From positions 62,001 through 126,000 of the forward strand of contig NZ_JAEMHK010000016.1 in NCBI RefSeq assembly GCF_016458235.1: a DNA stretch of 64,000 bases. The letters are read 5' to 3'. Source of the stretch: Geomonas propionica. GTDB taxonomy: Bacteria; Desulfobacterota; Desulfuromonadia; Geobacterales; Geobacteraceae. Shown here piece by piece: positions 35,289 to 42,249 of the stretch. The notes under the pieces were generated by a model. That model ran no database searches and had not been told where the DNA came from. It saw nothing but the letters and a program-made list of their open reading frames with translations. The position numbers and the translations under genes are program-made. Position 1 is the stretch's first letter; each line of letters opens with the position of its first letter.

Positions 35289-37871
35289 ATGGCTTCAATC
35301 AGTTCCGAGACCATTTCGGGCATTCGCCTTTTCAGCGGCCTCAACCAGCACGACCTGGAGCGCATCGCGCAGCGCCTGGAGTTGCGCGATTTCGCTGCGG
35401 GAGACGTCATCCTCGCCAGGAGCGAACCGGCGCAGGAGCTCTACGTGATCCTCTCCGGCAGGATCCGGGTTGAGCTGTTGGACCGCTCCGGGCAGATCCT
35501 CAATCTCACCGAGCTCGGCATCGGCAACGTGATCGGCGAGCGGGCCATCCTCACCGACGAGAAGCGTTCCGCCGACGTGCGCGCCATCACCGAAGTCCAG
35601 GCCGCCCGGCTCACCCGGCAGCACTTCGAGGAGTTGCTGGAGGGCATGCCGCTGCTCTACGCCAACCTAAGTCGCATCCTCGCGGCGCAACTCGGGAGCT
35701 GGGCGCACCGCCACCAGCGTGAAGAGAGCGAGCACCGCGAGGTGATCACCAACATCATCGGCTGGCAGCTCCTCCCCGAATTCGGCGAGTTCCCCGGCAC
35801 CTCGCAGTGGGTGCGCCTTCTGAACCAGCGCCTGCAGCACCTGGCCGGGACCAGGAGCCACGTCCTCATCCTAGGCGAGCCTGGGACCTGGAAGGACCTC
35901 GCCGCCCGCCTGATCCATTTCCACAGCACCGGGGACCGTCCGGTCCTCTTCCTCGACTGCGCCTCACCGCCTCCGGTGATGGGCGAGGAATGCTCCGCCA
36001 GCGATTCTGCCCAGCAGAACTCGCTCCTTTTGGGGCTCGCCCAGGAGGCCGCCCTGTTCGGGCACGCACCGGAAGGGGCGATGTACGCCCGCCGGATCAG
36101 GCGCGGCATGATCGAGCTCGCCGCCGGCGGCGACATCATCCTCAGGAACATCGACTGCCTCTCCAGCGCGGTGCAGGAGGAGCTGGTCGAATTCATGGAG
36201 ACCGGACATTTCACCCGCCGCGGCGAGACCAAGCTCAGAAGCGCCCAGTTGCGCATCATCGCCACCAGCGGCAAGCCGCTGCAGCCGCTGGTGGAAAGCG
36301 GCAAGTTCAGCGCGGTGCTCTTCAAGAAGCTCTCCGGCGAGACCCTGGAGCTCGTACCCCTGCGCGAGCGCAAGAAGGACATCCCGGTCATCGCCCGGAG
36401 CCTTTTGAAGTCCCTGAACGCCAAACACCACAAAGAGGTGCGACGCCTCTCCCAGGACGCCCTGAACCGCCTGGTGGACCACGACTGGCCCCTGAACGCG
36501 AGCGAGCTATACCAGGTCGTGTCGCGCGCGGTGGTGGTCTGTAACGACGACGAGATCCAGCCCGAGCACATCTCGCTGCAGGGGCACCCTTTCGGGGACG
36601 GCCGCTTCAACCTGCTCACCTTGCCCGCGGTGGAGAACCTGGCCCGCAATCCGCGCTTCCCGCGCCTGTTGCGCTGGTTCACCGTGCCGCTCTTTCTCGG
36701 CGTCACGCTCTACACGCTGTTCGGGCCGCGCCAGCACAACGCCGCCAACCTGGTCGCCTGGACCATCGGCTGGCCCGCTCTGTTGCTCACCGCCTTCCTG
36801 TTCGCCCGCGGCTGGTGCAGTTTCTGCCCCATGGAGGCGATCGGCGAGTTCGTCGGAGTCTCCAGCCGCGTGGTGCGCGACCCCGCCCCCTGGCTGCGCC
36901 GCTGGGGGCCGTCGCTCTCCTTCGCCGCGCTGGTGGTGATCCTCCTTTTGGAGCAGGCCACCGGCATGTTCAGCTACGCCGGCGCCACCGGCGTGCTCCT
37001 CTCGGGGATCCTCTGCGCCACGGTGAGCGCGGACCTGGTCATCGGCCGCCGGGGGTGGTGCAAGTTTCTCTGCCCCTTGGGGCGGATCGTGAGCCTCGTG
37101 TCGCGCATCTCGCCGCTGGAGATGCACAGTAACCACAACGTCTGCCTGAGCCGCTGCCGCGTCGACGACTGCATCAAGGAGAAGGGGTGCCCGATGGGGC
37201 TGCACCCCTCCGGCGTCGACAGCTCCGACCACTGCGTGCTCTGCCTGAACTGCGTCAGGAGCTGTCCGCACCGCTCCATGCAGCTCGACCTGAGAAACCC
37301 CACCTGGGGCGGCTTCAACCGGGCCCGGCGCGGCTTCCGCGAGGCGCTCTTCAGCACCACCTTGGTCGGCGTAGTGATCGCCGCCAAGGGAACGCCGCTG
37401 GTGGCAGGGCGCCCGTTGGAGATCTTCTCGCGCACCATCTGGAGCGTGCAGGACTACCTCCTTGCCCTCGCCATCGTGGCGGGCTTCACCCTGCTCACCT
37501 GCCTCGCCTCCGCCACGGTGCGCGGCACCGGCTGGCGCGCGGTCTTCACCACCAGTGGCCTCGCCTACCTCCCCCTGGCGGTAGCGGGTCTCTTCATGAT
37601 CTTCTTCCGGGCGCTGGTCGAGGGGGGGGCGCAGATCGTCCCGCTCCTGGTCCATGCGCTCGGGCTCGACAACGTGCTCGACGCGGCGACGCTCACCCCG
37701 GAGCTCGGCACGCTGCGTCTGCTCATCTACCCGCTGCTGTTGCTGGCCGCCCTCTTCTCCTGGGTGATCCTGAACAAGTTGCAGCGCCAGGACGGCCTGC
37801 CGCCACAGGCGCTCTTTGCGCACCGCCTGCTCATCCTTGCCGCCGCGGCGGTCTTCATGGTGATCCTTTAA
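35289..37871 (+). CDS. Fusion: cyclic-nucleotide-binding domain, degenerate sigma54-activator AAA+ domain and NapH-like membrane Fe-S domain
   Basis: An 860-residue protein in three parts. Residues about 10-130 form a Crp-type nucleotide-binding domain (FSGLNQHDLERIAQRLELRD, GERAILTDEKRSADVRAI). Residues about 150-430 resemble the AAA+ core of sigma54 activators, but Walker A is altered (LGEPGTWKDLAARLIH instead of GxxGxGK), the sigma54-contacting GAFTGA loop is missing, and no DNA-binding helix-turn-helix follows. Residues about 460-860 are a polytopic NapH/CcoG-like region with [4Fe-4S] motifs: RGWCSFCPMEAIGE (about 507), RGWCKFLCPLGR and the ferredoxin CVLCLNCVRSCP (about 650), plus CLSRCRVDDCIKEKGCPMG. 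It has GGGAGA before the ATG at 35289. A redox- and nucleotide-responsive membrane protein is a reasonable inference; the output is unknown. Confidence 0.85.
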   Translation: MASISSETISGIRLFSGLNQHDLERIAQRLELRDFAAGDVILARSEPAQELYVILSGRIRVELLDRSGQILNLTELGIGNVIGERAILTDEKRSADVRAITEVQAARLTRQHFEELLEGMPLLYANLSRILAAQLGSWAHRHQREESEHREVITNIIGWQLLPEFGEFPGTSQWVRLLNQRLQHLAGTRSHVLILGEPGTWKDLAARLIHFHSTGDRPVLFLDCASPPPVMGEECSASDSAQQNSLLLGLAQEAALFGHAPEGAMYARRIRRGMIELAAGGDIILRNIDCLSSAVQEELVEFMETGHFTRRGETKLRSAQLRIIATSGKPLQPLVESGKFSAVLFKKLSGETLELVPLRERKKDIPVIARSLLKSLNAKHHKEVRRLSQDALNRLVDHDWPLNASELYQVVSRAVVVCNDDEIQPEHISLQGHPFGDGRFNLLTLPAVENLARNPRFPRLLRWFTVPLFLGVTLYTLFGPRQHNAANLVAWTIGWPALLLTAFLFARGWCSFCPMEAIGEFVGVSSRVVRDPAPWLRRWGPSLSFAALVVILLLEQATGMFSYAGATGVLLSGILCATVSADLVIGRRGWCKFLCPLGRIVSLVSRISPLEMHSNHNVCLSRCRVDDCIKEKGCPMGLHPSGVDSSDHCVLCLNCVRSCPHRSMQLDLRNPTWGGFNRARRGFREALFSTTLVGVVIAAKGTPLVAGRPLEIFSRTIWSVQDYLLALAIVAGFTLLTCLASATVRGTGWRAVFTTSGLAYLPLAVAGLFMIFFRALVEGGAQIVPLLVHALGLDNVLDAATLTPELGTLRLLIYPLLLLAALFSWVILNKLQRQDGLPPQALFAHRLLILAAAAVFMVIL

Positions 37872-37884
37872 GCTTCCCGTCAGG

Positions 37885-37942
37885 TCGTAAAAAAGGGCAG
37901 GCCCTCACCCGTTGTGTCACAACCGGGAAGGCCTGCCCTCTG
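37885..37942. terminator. Bidirectional intrinsic terminator
   Basis: AGGGCAGGCC (37894-37903) pairs with GGCCTGCCCT (37930-37939), and the inner CCCGTTGTG/CACAACCGGG extends the stem. The minus-strand side is followed by TTTTTT, so it ends the chemoreceptor gene; the plus side serves the Fe-S fusion gene less clearly. Confidence 0.85.
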
Positions 37943-37992
37943 TTTGTCCCGCCAAAGCTAGCCGGAGTCGCTGCAGTGAATCCGCTTCGGTT

Positions 37993-40488
37993 CTAGAAGC
38001 GCTCGAAGTCGTCGTTGGAATTCATCCTAAGAGCGACTCCACTGTCCTCAGCGGCCAACACTGCCCCCTTTTTTTTCGACACGCCCTTGGCGCCGGAACG
38101 GGAGTAGGTAAATGCGGAGGCGCCGCGCGCAGGGCTCTGGCGCTGGCCGCCCCTGGTGTCGACGGCGTTGGTGTTGGTCACCTTGAAAAAGGAGATGCTT
38201 CCCTGCAACTGGGCCGCCTGCGACGACAGCTCCTCGGCGGTCGAGGACATCTCTTCGGCGACGCCGGCGTTGTTCTGGATCACCTGGTCCAGCACCTGGA
38301 TCGCCTGGTTGATCTGCTGGGCTCCCGCATCCTGCTCCTTGCTGGCCGCGCTGATTTCCTGAACCAGTTCCGCGGTCCGCTGGATGTTGGGCAGGATCTC
38401 GCCCAGGAGGGTTCCCGCCTTCTCCGCTATCTCGACGCTCGAGGTGGAAAGGGTGGAGATCTCTCCGGCCGCCTTCTGGCTCCGCTCCGCCAGCTTCCTC
38501 ACCTCAGCCGCCACCACCGCGAACCCCTTGCCGTGTTCACCGGCGCGGGCCGCCTCGATGGCCGCGTTCAATGCCAGCATGTTGGTCTGCCGCGCGATCT
38601 CCTCGACGATGGATATTTTGCCCGCGATTTCCTTCATGGCCGCCAGGGTCTCGGCGACGGCCTTGCCCCCTTCCTGGGCGTCGGCTGCGGATTTCACCGC
38701 GATCTTCTCGGTCTGCATCGCGTTGTCGGCGGTCTGCCGGATGTTGGCACTCATCTCTTCCATGGAGCAGGATGCCTGTTCCGCGGAGGCGGCCTGTTCC
38801 GTGGCTCCCTGCGAGGTATTCTCCGCGTTGTCGGCGAGTTCCTTGCTCCCAATGCTCACGTTGTCCGCCGCCTGCTTCACGTCGAGGACCACGTCGGAGA
38901 GCTTCTGCACCATGGCCGCCAGGTCCTTCAGCAGTTCGTCCTTCTCGGAGCGCGGCGTCACCTGGACCGTCAGGTCACCGTCGGCGATATCCTTGGTGAT
39001 GGCGATGACGTGGTCCATGGCCCTCTTGACGCTCTTCAGGCTCTCGTTGATCCTGGAGAAATCGGCGTGGGAATCCCTGGTGTGCTGATCCGGCTGCCCG
39101 AGCTCGAAGTTCAGGTCTAGGTCCCCGTCGGAAAGAAGCTGCAGGTTGGTCGCCATGCGCTCGATCTCGGTCTTCGTGTAGTCGCGGTTCCTGATGATGG
39201 CGGTCAGGTCCTGCACCACCTCGACGTAGCCGATCTTCTCCCCCTTGCGGTTCATCAGGTAGGAGGTGTCCTGCTTGCACCCGGAGCCGCACCAGTCGAA
39301 ATAGCTCTCGTTGACCCCCTTGTGCAGCTGCTTGATGCCGCACCCTTCGGCATTGCAGATGTTGGCGGCGGCGTTGCTGCAGGGAAGCCCCAAGGCGGTG
39401 CCGCGGTCCCTGATGCGCCCTTCCTTGACCAGGAGCGCCTCGAAGGGCTTGTTCAGGAAGGTCCAGTTCATGTCGTTATCGGTGACGTGGATGGGGAAGG
39501 GGACCGCGTCGATGATCGCCTCGTACCAGTCGTTCTTCTCCACTACCACGTCGAGGGTCTTGTTGACGCCGTCGACGATGGCCCTAAACTCGCCGCGATG
39601 CCGGGAGGCGTCCGTGCGGGTCTGGAATTTGCCGACCAGGGCCGCGTTGACCAGGGTTTCCGTGTCCTCGATCATGGCGCCCACCGCGTCCTTGACGCGG
39701 GCCAGGCTCGCGTTGATCTTGAGGAAATCTTCGCGGGCCAGTGCTGTGTGCTCGTCCGCCTCCGCCACCTGGAGGTCGAGGCTCAAATCGCCCAGGGCCA
39801 GCTTGGTCAGGTTGTCCGCCATGCGCTCGACCTCGGCTTGGGTGTAGTTGCGGTTCCTGATCATGGCGGTCAGGTCGGTGACCACCTCGACATAGCCGAT
39901 CCGCTCCCCCTTGCTGTTGATCAGGTAGGAGGTGTCCTGCTTGCATTCCGAGCCGCACCAGGTGAAGAAGCTCTCGTTCACTCCCTTGTGCAGTTGCTTG
40001 ATGCCGCACCCTTCGTTGTTGCAGATGTTGGCTGCCGCGTTGCTGCAGGCAAGGCCGACCGCGGAGTCGCGGTCCTTGATCTGTCCTTCCCGTACCAGCA
40101 GCTTTTCGAACGGCTTGTTCATGAAGGTCCAGTTCATGTCATTGTCGGTGACGTGCACCGGGAACGGGACGGCGTCGATGATGGCGCGGAACCAGTCGTT
40201 TTTATCGGTCAACTGGCTGATCCGCCCCTCCTGCTCGGCGTTTCTATCGGTCAACAGGCTGATCCGCCCCTCCTGCTCCGCCACCGTGCCGGCGAGGGCG
40301 TCGAAGGGGCCGTGCAGGAAGCGGCCGAGATAGACGCCGCTCCCGATTGTGGCCAGCAGGGCCGCCGCGCACCCACCCGCTGCTAGAGCCGGGTAATGCA
40401 GTAAGGCTGCGCATCCCGAAACGGCTATGAGCGCAGCGATGATAGTGACACCAACCTTCACTTTTCCAATGACTGTCTGTTTTTCCAT
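37993..40488 (-). CDS. Methyl-accepting chemotaxis protein with duplicated cysteine-rich PAS domains
   Basis: An 831-residue chemoreceptor. Two N-terminal hydrophobic segments (about residues 12-30 and 36-55) are followed by a 14-residue tandem repeat ([14 protein letters not shown] and [14 protein letters not shown]) and two nearly identical PAS-like modules (about 96-215 and 318-435). Each has five cysteines at the same spacing (C148, C156, C161, C178, C182 and C370, C378, C383, C400, C404), in [18 protein letters not shown] and [17 protein letters not shown]-like linkers (about 228-280 and 440-500) lead to a signalling domain with the conserved hairpin ([20 protein letters not shown]). It is probably cytoplasmic sensing near the membrane. 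The Cys clusters suggest metal or Fe-S binding. Confidence 0.92.
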   Translation of the reverse strand: MEKQTVIGKVKVGVTIIAALIAVSGCAALLHYPALAAGGCAAALLATIGSGVYLGRFLHGPFDALAGTVAEQEGRISLLTDRNAEQEGRISQLTDKNDWFRAIIDAVPFPVHVTDNDMNWTFMNKPFEKLLVREGQIKDRDSAVGLACSNAAANICNNEGCGIKQLHKGVNESFFTWCGSECKQDTSYLINSKGERIGYVEVVTDLTAMIRNRNYTQAEVERMADNLTKLALGDLSLDLQVAEADEHTALAREDFLKINASLARVKDAVGAMIEDTETLVNAALVGKFQTRTDASRHRGEFRAIVDGVNKTLDVVVEKNDWYEAIIDAVPFPIHVTDNDMNWTFLNKPFEALLVKEGRIRDRGTALGLPCSNAAANICNAEGCGIKQLHKGVNESYFDWCGSGCKQDTSYLMNRKGEKIGYVEVVQDLTAIIRNRDYTKTEIERMATNLQLLSDGDLDLNFELGQPDQHTRDSHADFSRINESLKSVKRAMDHVIAITKDIADGDLTVQVTPRSEKDELLKDLAAMVQKLSDVVLDVKQAADNVSIGSKELADNAENTSQGATEQAASAEQASCSMEEMSANIRQTADNAMQTEKIAVKSAADAQEGGKAVAETLAAMKEIAGKISIVEEIARQTNMLALNAAIEAARAGEHGKGFAVVAAEVRKLAERSQKAAGEISTLSTSSVEIAEKAGTLLGEILPNIQRTAELVQEISAASKEQDAGAQQINQAIQVLDQVIQNNAGVAEEMSSTAEELSSQAAQLQGSISFFKVTNTNAVDTRGGQRQSPARGASAFTYSRSGAKGVSKKKGAVLAAEDSGVALRMNSNDDFERF

Positions 40489-40710
40489 ACCGGTTTCCTA
40501 TCCTTTGCCACGTGTGATGTTTCGTCGGTGGAGCCGACGCGCCCGATCGATGCAGCTCGTCGTTCCTGCCTCCCTGTCCGCAGGACGGGATCCGGTACCT
40601 TGACGCGCACTCGACACTTCTCGAAAAAGGCCCTGACCAAGTTGGGGAAGTTGCTGGCACTGATCGGCACCCCCATAATAAAATGAAGAAAAAAATGCTT
40701 ATAATTTTGG

Positions 40711-40824
40711 AATACATTGTACTTCATGTGTATAAGGTGAGAATACATTGTAGATTTGTAATACATTTCTTTCCAAGAAGCTTGGTTTGGCAAGCGAACC
40801 ATCCGAAAAAATTTGTAATACATT
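40711..40824. promoter_or_regulatory. Four direct copies of AATACATT, possible regulator sites
   Basis: AATACATT occurs at 40711-40718, 40742-40749, 40760-40767 and 40817-40824. The last two are preceded by TTTGT (TTTGTAATACATTT), and the first two are followed by GTA. The copies lie on one strand and are spaced 31, 18 and 57 bp apart, upstream of both the chemoreceptor (about 225 bp) and the small secreted protein. No palindrome is involved. Confidence 0.5.
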
Positions 40825-41023
40825 TTCGTCACCAATTGAATCTTGCAAGTATAAGGACTATTACTGCTACAATGCGGGCGCTCCTGTCCGATGGTCAACA
40901 GCTTCAGGAGTGGGGAGAAAGACCGGAATCACAGGTTGCGGGATCAGCAACGACATAGCCCCCAAAGGGCGCCTGCGCGGACTCCCTCCGATCATCCACC
41001 TGACTGGCGCCGCTAAGAGCTAT

Positions 41024-41101
41024 CCTGTAAAGTCATAATATGAGATAATCTCAGTTACAGGAGCGCCGCCAAAGTCATAGCTTCTTGACACTGGCGGCGC
41101 T
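41024..41101 (+). promoter_or_regulatory. Structured leader: two consecutive hairpins before the small secreted gene
   Basis: Hairpin 1: CCTGTAA (41024-41030) with TTACAGG (41055-41061), enclosing the palindrome TGAGATAATCTCA (41041-41053). Hairpin 2: AGCGCCGCCA (41062-41071) with TGGCGGCGCT (41092-41101). AAAGTCATA occurs at both 41028-41036 and 41071-41079. There is no U-tract, so the second stem is not a standard terminator. It may be an RNA control element or an operator. Confidence 0.45.
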
Positions 41102-41149
41102 GGTGTTACTACTTGTTCCGGAGGTCACACTCAAGACAGGAGGCACACA

Positions 41150-41422
41150 ATGAAGAGAATTGCTTTGATCGTCATGGCGGGTTTTCTGGCAATAAGCAGC
41201 GTACCAGCTTATGCCGCGGACACTGGCAGCAAGGACGAGTGCCTGCTCATCTCGAAGGACTGCAAAAACGAGGTGGACAGCATCCAGCAGAAAATCTCCA
41301 AACTGCAGGGAGAGATCAACAAGGGTAACAAGGTCTACACCGCTGACGAGCTGAAAAAACTCCACGAAAAACTGAAAGAGGCCAACGGCATCCTGGAAGA
41401 TCTGAACAAGCCCGGTCACTAG
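41150..41422 (+). CDS. Small exported coiled-coil protein
   Basis: A 90-residue protein with a signal peptide (MKRIALIVMAGFLAISSVPAYA). The mature ~68 residues contain two Cys (ECLLISKDCKNEVDSIQQKI) and a helical stretch (SKLQGEINKGNKVYTADELK, LHEKLKEANGILEDLNKPGH), consistent with a periplasmic coiled coil. GGAGG is placed eight nt before the ATG. The function is unknown. It is a single gene with a long structured leader and a hairpin (41455-41483) downstream. Confidence 0.85.
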   Translation: MKRIALIVMAGFLAISSVPAYAADTGSKDECLLISKDCKNEVDSIQQKISKLQGEINKGNKVYTADELKKLHEKLKEANGILEDLNKPGH

Positions 41423-41454
41423 CATCTCGTCCGGCACCACGTCTTCCGCAGACA

Positions 41455-41483
41455 AAGGCCACCGTGGTAACCGCGGTGGCCTT
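41455..41483 (+). terminator. Hairpin after the small secreted gene
   Basis: AAGGCCACCG (41455-41464) pairs with CGGTGGCCTT (41474-41483). The U-tract is poor (CGCCGTT), so termination may be weak. Confidence 0.5.
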
Positions 41484-41626
41484 CGCCGTTCCGGCCATGA
41501 CCGCGCCGCGCTTTACTTTTTGCTTGCCACCCGCACCCAAACCTGCTACAAATTTTTGGTCAGACCGCCGGGTACCCTCCGCAAATTCCTCCGGACCTGA
41601 CGACATTCGCATAGCAACACCGAATT

Positions 41627-41790
41627 CCTCGTTAAGATGAGGCGTTTGCACAAACACAGGCTACTGCCCGGAAACGTCGAAAGACGCCAATGGGTAGACC
41701 AGGTATTGCCGGATTAAGGCTTTACTTAAGGTAGCTGGTCCCCGCGACCTACGTTGTGCACTGCCGAAAACCTGCGAGTGGGGAATCAGA
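41627..41790 (+). ncRNA. M-box (ykoK) magnesium riboswitch upstream of the Mg2+ P-type ATPase
   Basis: The leader has the conserved M-box elements in order: a CTCGTTAAGATGAGGC opening, then CTACTGCCCGGAAACGTC (41661-41678), GAAAGACGCCAATGGGTAGA (41679-41698), a variable stem with TTAAGGCTTTACTTAAGG, then GTAGCTGGTCCCCGCGACC and a closing CTGCCGAAAACCTGCGAGTG. M-box RNAs fold around several Mg2+ ions and switch off Mg2+ transporter genes when Mg2+ is high. The gene downstream is an MgtA-type ATPase, which fits the class. Identification was by motif recognition, with no covariance search. Confidence 0.85.
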
Positions 41791-41801
41791 GGCAGACGTT
41801 C

Positions 41802-41829
41802 AGGCCCGGGTTCTCCCGTGGCCTTTTTT
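41802..41829 (+). terminator. Riboswitch-controlled intrinsic terminator
   Basis: AGGCCCGGG-TTCT-CCCGTGGCCT forms a GC stem immediately followed by TTTTTT (41824-41829). It lies about 12 nt after the M-box core and 420 nt before the ATPase start, so it can act as the off state of the switch. A partly competing pairing with the M-box 3' end is expected but was not modelled. Confidence 0.8.
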
Positions 41830-42249
41830 CGTATCAGCACGTCACATAAGAAAGGTGGTGGTTCTACAAATTGGACAGTCATAGTAGCGAATATCCGTTA
41901 CCCATCCCGTTCCTGCGGCGCTAGCCCCCTCTCAAAGCCATCCTCCTTCCCTGCCTGCTTTGACCCGCTTTCGCCCAAGAACGGGACTTAAAGAAGCAGC
42001 GGGGAGTTGTCGTACACTCCCTCAATAGTGCAATCACCAATCGGTTCACGCATCGGCGGCAGTTCGTCTGCCCGGCCGCGTGCAGGCCCGGGTGCGAACT
42101 GCGACGTCTTTCGCTCGCGTGCTCCCTCCCGGACCAGGCGTCCCCTCGCGTGACCGTTTGCCGGCAGCCTCTTTGGCTTGCCGACGCAAGGCCGTGGTCC
42201 GCCGCCCAGGCGGCCACCCAGCAGCACGGATGTGATAGGAGAAGGAAGG
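41830..42249 (+). other. Long leader between riboswitch terminator and ATPase start
   Basis: These 420 bp hold no accepted gene. Open frames on either strand lack ribosome-binding sites or are shadows. A short leader peptide cannot be excluded. Confidence 0.5.

Larger units (their letters stand above)
40489..41149. other. AT-rich gene-free region with repeated AATACATT motif and structured leader
   Basis: A 661-bp gap between divergent genes. It includes an AT-rich patch (40680-40870) with four AATACATT motifs and a hairpin-rich leader (41024-41101) before the small secreted gene. No further coding frame was accepted: the open frames here lack a ribosome-binding site and conserved composition. 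Confidence 0.6.
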
